A DNA stretch of 45,480 bases from Lentisphaerota bacterium (GTDB lineage: Bacteria; Verrucomicrobiota; Kiritimatiellia; UBA8416; JAUUYL01). The translations under genes were made by a program, and so were the position numbers. The stretch lies in assembly GCA_030590485.1 (NCBI GenBank), contig JAUUYL010000008.1:1-45480 (forward strand), written 5' to 3'. Below the pieces are notes generated by a model, which saw nothing but the letters and a program-made list of their open reading frames with translations, was not told the origin of the DNA and did no database searches. Shown here one piece after another: positions 9,112-16,623 of the stretch (positions are counted from its first letter, which is position 1; each line of letters opens with the position of its first letter).

Positions 9112-10680
9112 CTATTTGGATTCTTCGATGGCCTCAATACTGGCATGATAAATTTTATCATACGTTCCGTCACTGCGCATGATTCGTAGCTCTCGATAAA
9201 AAGCATTCATTATCTTCTCCAATTCTGGAAATTTTGATTTTCTGCAGAAGGGACTGAGATATGGCTTCGAAAAAAGCGGCTGTGGCAGCCAGCTCACGCT
9301 GTTCTGAAGTCCCAGCTTCTTCAGTACGGCGACACCAACTGTCTTGTCCATCGGGTAGAGGTCGATTTCGCCGTTTACAAGCGCAAATATCCCTGCATCC
9401 GTGTTGGCATAAACGGGACCAACGAACTCGGCGGCCAGAAATTCCGGGTTATAGCTGTAGTCTCTGTTCCGTCCTATTTTGACTCCATCCTTTTTGAGCT
9501 GATTATAAGACGTGAAAACAATATCATTTGCGGACTTTTTCATAACGAAGAATACGTACTCACTCATCCAGAGATAGTGTTCAGGCGTCTTCCCTGTTTT
9601 TCCAAACTGACGCTGGTCTTCTGTATAAAAGAGAACTTCTTCTCTCGTATCTTTGTATGAAACCGACAAAACGGCTTCGACTTTGCCTTTCTCGGCCATC
9701 ATCCAAGCTCTGCTCCATGGATAAATCTCTATCTTGTACGGAATGCCCAGACGCGTCATTATATACTTAACCACAGAGGCATCAACACCTATAACATCTT
9801 TACCGTCCATATATTCCAAAGGCGCCCACTCTTCACACACGAAGACTAGTGGACGGGTAATTTTGTCCACGTATTGAGGGCGGATATATGATTCGTAGAT
9901 AGATGCATATTCACCACTGGCTCTCATTAGTGAAAGTTCCTCATGAAAACGCTTAGAAAGATTTTCTATATCCGGATAATCAGAAGTCTGGGTAAATGCC
10001 AGATAATACGGCTTCGAAAACAGATTCGGCTCCAAACAACTGATCTTGCCCGCGAGGCCCAGCTCCATGATCATATGCTCCCCAACTGTAACTTCCATCG
10101 GGACCAGATCTATCAATCCCTCTGCCATGGCCTGAAAAGCGCTATCAGCAGATGGAAAGGTCTTCCTCTTCAGGTCGGCATCCCTGAATTCCTTGTTGTA
10201 ACTGTAGGACTTCACAATCCCGATGTTGTAATCCTTGAACGACAGATCATCATACCCCTTGGAATGAAATGAAGGCGCATTGCGCCTGTGAATAAACCAG
10301 GCATATTCCGCATTCCATAAATAATTCTCCGGGATCTTGCCGGTACTCAAGAAGGCTTTTTGTGCTTCCGTATAGAATAGAATAGCCTCCCGATTAGGCT
10401 GATAGGAAATACTCGAGATCGCATCGACTTTACCCTTTTCGGCCATCATCCAGCTTCGCGTAAAAGGGTAGAACTGAAATTCCACGGAAACATCAAGACG
10501 CTTCATTATCCTGGTGATGACCTCTACATTGATCCCTTTTGTCTCACCATCTTCGATGTACTCCATTGGCGGCCAGGCTTCCGCAGCTATAATGAATTTT
10601 CTTTTTGTGTCGTCAGCATTCACGAAAGATGCTGCCACCAGAAACGATACAACAGCCAGCTTGAGTGTTCTCATAATCAT
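9112..10680 (-). CDS. Tandem double solute-binding protein (SBP_bac_3 x2)
   Basis: A secreted periplasmic protein (signal peptide about residues 1-22) made of two complete family-3 binding domains in a row, about 24-270 and 275-520. The halves are clear duplicates: each has an early WPPMEYI or WAPLEYM, then YPFTRSWMMAEKGKV or YPWSRAWMMAEKGKV, then REAILFYTE or REEVLFYTE, then ENYLWNAEY or EHYLWMSEY. Family members bind amino acids or related small anions and feed ABC transporters or sensor kinases. No permease or ATPase gene is present here; a kinase gene follows after 11 nt, so a sensing role is more likely. Ligand unknown. Confidence 0.87.
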   Translation of the reverse strand: MIMRTLKLAVVSFLVAASFVNADDTKRKFIIAAEAWPPMEYIEDGETKGINVEVITRIMKRLDVSVEFQFYPFTRSWMMAEKGKVDAISSISYQPNREAILFYTEAQKAFLSTGKIPENYLWNAEYAWFIHRRNAPSFHSKGYDDLSFKDYNIGIVKSYSYNKEFRDADLKRKTFPSADSAFQAMAEGLIDLVPMEVTVGEHMIMELGLAGKISCLEPNLFSKPYYLAFTQTSDYPDIENLSKRFHEELSLMRASGEYASIYESYIRPQYVDKITRPLVFVCEEWAPLEYMDGKDVIGVDASVVKYIMTRLGIPYKIEIYPWSRAWMMAEKGKVEAVLSVSYKDTREEVLFYTEDQRQFGKTGKTPEHYLWMSEYVFFVMKKSANDIVFTSYNQLKKDGVKIGRNRDYSYNPEFLAAEFVGPVYANTDAGIFALVNGEIDLYPMDKTVGVAVLKKLGLQNSVSWLPQPLFSKPYLSPFCRKSKFPELEKIMNAFYRELRIMRSDGTYDKIYHASIEAIEESK

Positions 10681-10688
10681 CTCCTGAT

Positions 10689-11828
10689 CTAAAAATCTAT
10701 CTGAGCTCGTGCCTGAACGATGTCAACATCAGTATCGACACCCTCTTTAGTCGCCTGCACTTTACCGTAGTTCAACATAAACCTGACTCTTGACGACGGA
10801 TACCAGTTGACACCAAGAGTGACGTTCTCCATCTCCCCGCCGGGTATGTGATCGTTAAGGCTCAGAGTGCTGTATCGACATGCAACGGATACTGCGCCGT
10901 AACCCTTATCACCAAGCGGCTTCAACGGCGTAACCCTTGAGAGATAAGCTCCTTCGGAATTATAGCCTAGAGACTCCCCGGTCAGAAACCAGCTTGCAGT
11001 TACGTAAGAGCCGTCATAATTCTCGGTGCTGAACCCATCCCTATCCACAATGGCCGCCATATATTCACCCTGCAATGAAGCTGACCCTATAATCCATGCT
11101 GCCTCCATACCGTACGCAACAGTATGATTAACATTACTGATCAGCCCGGTATCCTGCAGGCGCGTGCTGTCAATATGTGATTCAGGTCTGGCGCGATACC
11201 TTATGACATCATCCCCGCGCGGCGTACGAAACTGACTCCATGCGCCAATGTGAACCGTGTTCCGCTTTTTGCTTAAAGGTATCCACACGTAACGTGCACT
11301 GATACCGTGTCCGTCTTCTTCAGAGTGGTCGATCTCCGCCCCCTCACCAAAGACGCCAGCGCCAGCATACCATACGTCACCATGAGCATCCACACCGACA
11401 CCCAACCGTCTCGTAGCCGGAATAAATGCCAAAGCCGGCAGAGAGCGGCTCATGAACATTATATTCTTAGAGCTCGTCGTATCCTCCAGGCAACCGTATT
11501 CCGTAAAATTTCCGATTCGTATACTATCCAAAAAAGATACCCCAGAATATCCGACGTAAGCATCCCGCAAACCTTCAGCACCGCTTCCCTTAAAATCATA
11601 CTGAAGCTTATAAAACCAGTCCCCATCAAACTTGCCCTTTACGTACAAGCGAGCATAACGAATCTCACCGCCGTTATTTAACTCCACATCATCACTGTCA
11701 AACACAGCAATATCATATATAATCCGACCGCCTACTTGAGGCATCTCAGGTGTTGTCTGGGCAGCAGAAATGCTGACAAGAGAAAGACAGAAAAGAACCG
11801 CAAAGCAGAAACGTTGCAACATACCCAA
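10689..11828 (-). CDS. Phosphate-selective porin (OprO/OprP family)
   Basis: An outer-membrane beta-barrel of the Porin_O_P family. The signal peptide ends near residue 23 (LVSISAAQ); the mature chain is a series of amphipathic strands, including GGEIRYARLYVKGKFDGDWF and LRDAYVGYSGVSFLDSIRIG, and ends in Phe (AQIDF) as expected for BAM-assembled barrels. Length (379 residues) fits the family. It is the first gene of a four-gene minus-strand unit (porin, double binding protein, kinase, receiver) with 8-11 nt or overlapping junctions. Despite the family name many relatives pass other anions; the neighbours suggest uptake of the solute sensed by the binding protein. Confidence 0.85.
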   Translation of the reverse strand: MGMLQRFCFAVLFCLSLVSISAAQTTPEMPQVGGRIIYDIAVFDSDDVELNNGGEIRYARLYVKGKFDGDWFYKLQYDFKGSGAEGLRDAYVGYSGVSFLDSIRIGNFTEYGCLEDTTSSKNIMFMSRSLPALAFIPATRRLGVGVDAHGDVWYAGAGVFGEGAEIDHSEEDGHGISARYVWIPLSKKRNTVHIGAWSQFRTPRGDDVIRYRARPESHIDSTRLQDTGLISNVNHTVAYGMEAAWIIGSASLQGEYMAAIVDRDGFSTENYDGSYVTASWFLTGESLGYNSEGAYLSRVTPLKPLGDKGYGAVSVACRYSTLSLNDHIPGGEMENVTLGVNWYPSSRVRFMLNYGKVQATKEGVDTDVDIVQARAQIDF

Positions 11829-12021
11829 CTCCTAATTACGTTATTGAAGACTCCGATTACGTACGAGACTAAGACTTTAAAAGGTTTAAATCAACTGTTT
11901 TTGTCCTACACCCCCCGCCCCCCGTCAGAGATAACACTTTGGCACATTCAGGAAAAACGAACACAAATTAAGGAAATTCGGCAATTGAACAGTAAGTTCC
12001 CGATATGATAAACTGTTCGCG

Positions 12022-12714
12022 ATGTGTGATGATAACAACAAACTACTGATAGAGCTGGGTAACCGGTTAGTCCTTTCGGAGGAGCGAGAACGTCATAGGC
12101 TGGCGGACGAACTGCATGACAGCACAGCACAGCTTCTAACTGCGGCGCTCATGCAGCTGGACCTTACCGCGAAGAGCAACTCAGGCCCGACCCCTCGCAT
12201 CAACGTTGCACGAGAAAGTCTGCGAAACGCGGTGCATGAAGTCAGGTCTATGATACTGGAGCTGAGCTCACATGTACTCTTCACTTGTGGCCTCAATGAG
12301 GCAGTGGAGTCGACTGCTGAACATATAGAGAAAAAGTTTGGGTTGAAGACGCAATGCTCATCGGACAATTCATTGATCAATCTCCCTGATGAATCATTAA
12401 TCCTGCTTCATCGAACAGTCAAAGATTTACTGATGAATGTCGTTGAACATGCCAATGCGACTGGGGCGGAGTTCTCCATATCATGCAAAGATGGGGTACT
12501 CGAGCTGTCGGTCAGTGATGACGGTATCGGCTTTGACGCGGCCTCCGTTATGACACTCTCCAATGAGACGCAAGGCGTTGGCCTGTTTAGCATCATGAAA
12601 CGTATCAGCGCAATGGGTGGCAGTATGAATATAGAGTCCGAGCAGGAATCCGGAACAAGCGTACACATTTCCGTCCCTATTGCAGAATGCAACACCTGCA
12701 GAGAAAAGAATTAA
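12022..12714 (+). CDS. Soluble NarX-like histidine kinase
   Basis: A 230-residue kinase core without membrane segments or sensor domain. The DHp segment holds phosphoacceptor H32 (ERERHRLADELHDSTAQLL), and the HATPase_c part has an N box (VKDLLMNVVEHANATG) and a G box (VSDDGIGFD) followed by QGVGLFSIMKR. Being almost only DHp plus ATPase, it must receive its input from a partner protein or act constitutively. A NarL-type regulator gene follows after 27 nt. It is divergent from the porin unit, with 193 nt between them that must hold both promoters; the stretch contains a C-rich run at 11910-11924. Confidence 0.87.
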   Translation: MCDDNNKLLIELGNRLVLSEERERHRLADELHDSTAQLLTAALMQLDLTAKSNSGPTPRINVARESLRNAVHEVRSMILELSSHVLFTCGLNEAVESTAEHIEKKFGLKTQCSSDNSLINLPDESLILLHRTVKDLLMNVVEHANATGAEFSISCKDGVLELSVSDDGIGFDAASVMTLSNETQGVGLFSIMKRISAMGGSMNIESEQESGTSVHISVPIAECNTCREKN

Positions 12715-12741
12715 GATACGATATGGTTCTGGAGTTTTCAT

Positions 12742-13398
12742 ATGAGTGATGAAGGCAAAAAAATAAAGCTTATTATAGCTGATGACCACAAGATGGTTCT
12801 GGAGGGACTGGCAAGCTCTCTTGAAGGCTTCGACGACATAGAACTCGCCGGCACAGTCGACAATGGACGGGACGCAATTTTAATGGCCCACAAGATCAAG
12901 CCCGATGCTATCGTCATGGATATTCAAATGCCAGGCCTCAACGGTATAGAAGCGGCACGCAAGCTTCGTAAGGAACTTCCAGAGATAAAGATTATGGCAA
13001 TATCCATGCATGCAGACAAGCGGATGGTCAAGAATATGCTGAAAGCCGGTGCTCACGGCTTCATTCTCAAAGAATGCGCTGTCAAAGAGCTGGCACATGG
13101 AATCCGCATGATGATGAATGGCGAAACATACATATGCTCACGCATGGTAAAGCTGATGCTGGATCAGATGATTCAAGGCGAAGAAGAAGAAATCAGCTTC
13201 CTCTCCCCCCGCGAAAGAGAACTGCTTCAGCTGATTACTGAAGGTGGCAACACGAAAGATATCGCCACACACATGGCTATATCCACCAAGACAGTCGTAA
13301 CTCACCGGCGGCGCCTGATGGCTAAACTCGAGATAACCAGCATAGCCGAACTCACAAAATACGCCATCAAAGAAGGTATAACATCCCTGGATTACTAA
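12742..13398 (+). CDS. NarL/FixJ-type response regulator
   Basis: A full-length two-domain regulator: receiver about residues 6-125 with D14/D15, phosphoacceptor D60 (AIVMDIQMPGLNGIEA) and the ILKE lysine, then a LuxR-type helix-turn-helix about 150-215 (LSPRERELLQLITEGG, then TVVTHRRRLMAKLEI). It is the likely partner of the soluble kinase just upstream and, as the only DNA-binding regulator in this cluster, may serve both kinases and the truncated receiver. Likely target by position: the divergent porin promoter at 11829-12021. Confidence 0.9.
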   Translation: MSDEGKKIKLIIADDHKMVLEGLASSLEGFDDIELAGTVDNGRDAILMAHKIKPDAIVMDIQMPGLNGIEAARKLRKELPEIKIMAISMHADKRMVKNMLKAGAHGFILKECAVKELAHGIRMMMNGETYICSRMVKLMLDQMIQGEEEEISFLSPRERELLQLITEGGNTKDIATHMAISTKTVVTHRRRLMAKLEITSIAELTKYAIKEGITSLDY

Positions 13399-13505
13399 AG
13401 AATACCTTCATGCATACCACCCTGCCCCGCAAAACTTTGCGACGATGAACCTGTAAGGGAAAACGAAGGCAAAATCAGGAAATGACTCATTGCGCGATCA
13501 ATGCT

Positions 13506-13666
13506 TAGGGTCGGCGCGGAAATAACTTTACAGATTTGGATGTCGCGGCGCCTGGCTGGCAAGGCGCGAAAACACAGGAATATGAACATATTTCGAGGTT
13601 TCGCAACGCCGCCAGACGGGATGCATCGGCAGTCAAAATGTGAAGTTATTTTTGCGTGGGCCCTTA
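13506..13666. repeat. 161-bp palindromic repeat element
   Basis: A long imperfect inverted repeat centred at 13585-13586 (GGAATATG-AA-CATATTTC). The left arm begins TAGGGTCGGCGCGGAAATAA and the right arm, read on the other strand, begins TAAGGGCCCACGCAAAAATA; both arms contain AAATAACTT(T/C)ACA, a (T/C)TGGC block and GCGAAA near the centre. It would fold into one extended hairpin as RNA or DNA. It lies in a 516-nt gene-free spacer between the response regulator and HU; I see nothing else there apart from the HU promoter region. A half copy lies at 30556-30603. Confidence 0.75.
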
Positions 13667-13914
13667 GTCTGCGATAATACTGGCGTGTGATCGTGGTGCC
13701 GGGTTGCGTAATATGTCTCCTGTTGGCGTCTGAGTTGTGGAGTGTTTTCTATAGTCCGCTCAGTAGGTCTTTTCTGATGTCCCGGTGTTTCCTCCTTAAC
13801 AAGAAAGAATAGCAACAAAATTGCTTGCCTATAGCGCTCGCATTCCGTAACGTCATCCAAACATTAACACCTTTTAAATCAAGGTTAACCTAAACAACGG
13901 AAAGGGTCCTACAC

Positions 13915-14238
13915 ATGGCCGCAAATAAAATGGAAAAACCGATGACGAAAACAGAATTACTAAGCAACATCAGTGAAGCTACAGAGCTGACCAAAAAAGA
14001 AGTGGCAGCTGTTCTGGAAGCACTGGAAAGCAACATCAAAAAGAGCCTTGGCAAAAGCGGCTGTGGCAAATTCGTTCTTCCTGGACTGCTGAAGGTCGAG
14101 AAAGTCAAAGTAGCCGCACGTCCTGCACGCAAAGGCGTTCCTAATCCATTCAAGCCAGGCGAGCTGATGGATGTTAAAGCTAAGCCTGCTACGACAAAAA
14201 TCAAAGTGCGCCCATTGAAGATGCTCAAAAGCATGTAA
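13915..14238 (+). CDS. HU-family DNA-binding protein
   Basis: A 107-residue histone-like protein that bends DNA as a dimer. The helical dimerisation half (TKTELLSNISEATELTKKEV) is followed by the arm region with GKFVLPGLLKV, ARPARKGVPNPFKPGE and VKAKPATTKIKVRPL, the PVC/planctomycete-like variant of the HU arm. A 10-residue N-terminal extension precedes the usual start (MEKPMTKTE could be an alternative). A GGAAAGG site lies upstream and a strong terminator directly downstream, so it is a single-gene unit, probably highly expressed. Confidence 0.9.
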   Translation: MAANKMEKPMTKTELLSNISEATELTKKEVAAVLEALESNIKKSLGKSGCGKFVLPGLLKVEKVKVAARPARKGVPNPFKPGELMDVKAKPATTKIKVRPLKMLKSM

Positions 14239-14258
14239 GAATTAATCAAGAAAAGCCA

Positions 14259-14291
14259 AGGCGGGGTGGAATGATCCACCCCGCCTTTTTT
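14259..14291 (+). terminator. Rho-independent terminator after HU gene
   Basis: A perfect 12-bp stem AGGCGGGGTGGA / TCCACCCCGCCT (14259-14270 and 14275-14286) closes a 4-nt ATGA loop and is followed by a T run. It ends the HU transcript 20 nt after its stop codon and insulates ssrA. Confidence 0.95.
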
Positions 14292-14327
14292 CTGCACTCA
14301 GCCGATAAACATCAAAATCATAAAATA

Positions 14328-14357
14328 TTGTTGTAAATGGCTGAGAAATGGTATAAT
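14328..14357 (+). promoter_or_regulatory. ssrA promoter
   Basis: A consensus TATAAT at 14352-14357 lies 15 nt upstream of the mature tmRNA 5' end. A TTGTTG at 14328 (18-nt spacer) is the best -35. The extra upstream RNA would be removed by RNase P. Confidence 0.7.
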
Positions 14358-14372
14358 TACAGCAAGTTTCAT

Positions 14373-14725
14373 GGGGGCGCTAAGGTTTCGACGTGTAAGT
14401 TGAAGCTTCAGCTGCGTGCCGAGGATTCCGGTTGGCCTCGTTAATAATCCGGAAAAAAACTTAATTGCTGACACGCAATTAGCACTTGCAGCTTAATTGA
14501 CTGTGACGTCTCGCCACTGACACCTGCTGGGTGGGTCGAGGCGACGATAGCAGGTTAGTTCTGATGGCGGGTGACCGGCCGGATGAGCGAAACAACTTCG
14601 TGGACACTGGCTGTTATGGCGGTTTGTTTGTTGACAGCTGTAACAGTGAGATTAAATAGCAGACTACGCACGTAGATGTTGATGTGACTCTTTTGCGGAC
14701 GGGGGTTCGACTCCCCCCGCCTCCA
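14373..14725 (+). ncRNA. ssrA: Transfer-messenger RNA (tmRNA)
   Basis: Rescues stalled ribosomes by acting first as alanyl-tRNA and then as a short mRNA encoding a degradation tag; works with SmpB. The 5' end GGGGGCGCTAAGGTTTCGAC pairs with the 3' end (CGCCTCC at 14718-14724, A discriminator at 14725) in the acceptor stem, with the T arm GGGGGTTCGACTCCCCC just before it. Near the 5' side is the conserved TGCCGAGG...TTGGCCTCG pseudoknot that precedes the resume codon. It is one-piece, not permuted, about 353 nt. The terminal CCA is not encoded (the sequence continues AGGCTCC), so it is added after transcription. Confidence 0.95.
14467..14496 (+). other. tmRNA tag reading frame (ADTQLALAA)
   Basis: By alignment with the E. 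coli pseudoknot-resume region, translation resumes at GCT (14467). The frame reads Ala-Asp-Thr-Gln-Leu-Ala-Leu-Ala-Ala and stops at TAA (14494-14496). The ALAA end is the usual signal for ClpXP and FtsH; an ftsH gene is in this window. The resume codon is inferred; the stop and the LALAA end are certain. Confidence 0.85.
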
Positions 14726-14800
14726 GGCTCCGACCGCAGCGCAGGGCGGAGCCTGTCCCGGCATAGCTTGCTCATGCGAAAGCAGGAGCATCGAAGCCGG
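14725..14800. repeat. Hairpin and GC-rich repeat after ssrA
   Basis: Immediately at the tmRNA 3' end, AGGCTCCG (14725-14732) pairs with CGGAGCCT (14747-14754). It is followed by a block with CCGGCATAGC and GAAGCCGG that forms a second inverted repeat. There is no T run, so it is not a standard terminator. The style matches the GTAGCTGAAAGCGAAG-type blocks in the repeats at 18841-19004 and 20961-21130. The rest of the spacer up to 15106 is AT-rich; I see no gene there. Confidence 0.5.
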
Positions 14801-15106
14801 ACAACTATATGCGCTGCGAACTACGCCCGGGCAAGCCAGTGAAAAATTTCACATGCGTTTATGTTCTACAAAATCAGACAGATCATGATTAATATTGTGA
14901 TTACTGAGTCCATTTCCTGTTTCCTTTTATCATTTAAAATCTCCTTTTAGTGTATTTGCGTATTCCGGAGCGAATCGGCCACCTGTTCCGGGGTTTAAGT
15001 GGTGCCCCGCCAAATAAATATCAATAATCGTGGTTTTCTCCATTGATTTGCTGTCACCCGACTGCTAGCGTCTCTCTTGTGTACAAAATTAACAGGAGTT
15101 ATTAAT

Positions 15107-16423
15107 ATGAAGATGGTCAAGTTGCTGACATATCTAGCCCTTATCACCATAACATTAAACCCATTTGCCTCAGCCGCAGACAAGTGCGAAACATGTCATG
15201 CAAAAGAGAATCCAGGCCTCTTCATGCAATGGAAAGAATCAAAGCACGGCAAGGAAGATGTTTCCTGTATTGATTGCCACCAAGCCGAGAAAGATGATCT
15301 GGATGCATTCAAACATGAAGGCGAATTGATCGCCACCCTGGTAACTCCAAAGGATTGCGGGCAATGCCACGAAGAGGAAGCCGAAGAGTCCATGGCCTCC
15401 TACCATTCGCATGCCGGCGAAATCCTGGAATCAAAAGATGCTTTTCTCGCTCACGTCGCTGGCGGAACACCCGCAGTAATAGTCGGCTGCGAAAGCTGTC
15501 ATGGCGGCAAAATCAAGATTGACCCCAAAGCTTCAAACAAACTCTCCAAGGATACATGGCCAAACTCGGGTATCGGCAGAATCAACCCGGACGGATCCAA
15601 GGGCGCATGTAACGCATGCCACTCACGTCACTCTTTCTCAGCTAAACAGGCACGCCAGCCGGAGAATTGCGGCAAGTGTCACCTCGGCCCGGATCATCCT
15701 CAGAAAGAAATCTATGAGGAATCCAAACACGGCATAGCCTATTACGCTCATGTGTCCGAAATGAACATGGACAATGATGAATGGGTTGTCGGTAAGGATT
15801 ACTATCAGGCGCCGACTTGCGCGACCTGCCATATGTCCGCAACCAAGAAACAGAAAATAACTCATGATGTAGGCAATCGTATCTCGTGGACACTCCGTCC
15901 GCCTGTTTCCAAATACAAAGATGACTGGAAAAGAAAACGCGGGAACATGCAGGACGTATGCTCAGCATGCCACCAGAAGACCTTTATCGATGGCCATTAC
16001 TACCAGTACGACGCACTGGTCAAACTATACAACGAGAAGTTTGCTAAACCGGCAACAGAGATATACAACATGGTCAAAAAGAAAGGCCTGCTGGAAAGAA
16101 AAGTTGCTTTCTCCAACGAACTTGATTGGGAATATTGGGAGCTATGGCACCACGAGGGTCGTCGCGCTCGCATGGGTACAGCTATGATGGCTCCAGACTA
16201 TGCATGGTGGCACGGTATCTACGATGTAGCACACAACTTCTACTTCAAACTGATTCCTACAGCCCAGAAATACGGAGACAAGGATGTCAACGCATACATC
16301 GATAACCTCCTGAAGAATGACCCCATGCACAACTGGCTGAGCAAGGACACTGCTTCATTGAAAGCCGCCATCCGTAGCGGAGAACTTCAAAAGGAATACG
16401 AAAAACTGTTCGAACAGGATTAA
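15107..16423 (+). CDS. Octaheme cytochrome c, hydroxylamine oxidoreductase family
   Basis: A periplasmic multiheme cytochrome with signal peptide (cut near residue 24, ASA-ADK) and exactly eight CxxCH sites, at residues 27, 54, 84, 128, 168, 188, 238 and 285. Spacing, the haem-free C-terminal helical part, and the segment WHHEGRRARMGTAMMAPDYA followed by WWHG match the HAO/epsilon-Hao octaheme family. Family members oxidise hydroxylamine or hydrazine, or run in reverse as nitrite/hydroxylamine reductases when the covalent Tyr crosslink to haem 4 is missing; Y365 in MAPDY should be checked for that role. The start at 15107 follows an AGGAG site; an earlier in-frame ATG at 15077 would spoil the signal peptide. 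No electron-donor cytochrome lies beside it. Confidence 0.88.
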   Translation: MKMVKLLTYLALITITLNPFASAADKCETCHAKENPGLFMQWKESKHGKEDVSCIDCHQAEKDDLDAFKHEGELIATLVTPKDCGQCHEEEAEESMASYHSHAGEILESKDAFLAHVAGGTPAVIVGCESCHGGKIKIDPKASNKLSKDTWPNSGIGRINPDGSKGACNACHSRHSFSAKQARQPENCGKCHLGPDHPQKEIYEESKHGIAYYAHVSEMNMDNDEWVVGKDYYQAPTCATCHMSATKKQKITHDVGNRISWTLRPPVSKYKDDWKRKRGNMQDVCSACHQKTFIDGHYYQYDALVKLYNEKFAKPATEIYNMVKKKGLLERKVAFSNELDWEYWELWHHEGRRARMGTAMMAPDYAWWHGIYDVAHNFYFKLIPTAQKYGDKDVNAYIDNLLKNDPMHNWLSKDTASLKAAIRSGELQKEYEKLFEQD

Positions 16424-16440
16424 GGTAAGGGGACGGCAGA

Positions 16441-16585
16441 GAAAATTAGCCGCCGATGAACGCCGATAAAAAGGATGGGGTGGTAGGCTCTGTGCTTATA
16501 GGCTATGGAGAGAAGAGTTTCCCGCCCGCGCCCCCCGGCGCTAGATACCCAAGATAAAAAGGATGGGGAAAGAATTATTGGCTCC
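16441..16585 (+). repeat. Dispersed intergenic repeat, copy A
   Basis: Between the octaheme cytochrome and larA. It contains CGCCGATAAAAAGGATGGGG, GTGCTTATAGGCTATGGA, a CCCGCCCGCGCC block and CTAGATACCCAAGATAAAAA. Each of these reappears in the same order in copies B (18841-19004, inverted) and C (20961-21130). Copy A lacks about 30 nt found in B and C near the left end. Confidence 0.75.
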
Positions 16586-16623
16586 TCATAAACAGCCAAC
16601 CTGAGTTAGATTAAGAGGAGGTA

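Noticed and set aside
14725-14754. Terminator after ssrA
   Set aside because: The hairpin is strong but has no T run; listed as a repeat instead.
14555-14791. 78-codon minus-strand open frame
   Set aside because: It lies over the 3' half of ssrA and its tRNA-like end; a shadow of the RNA gene.
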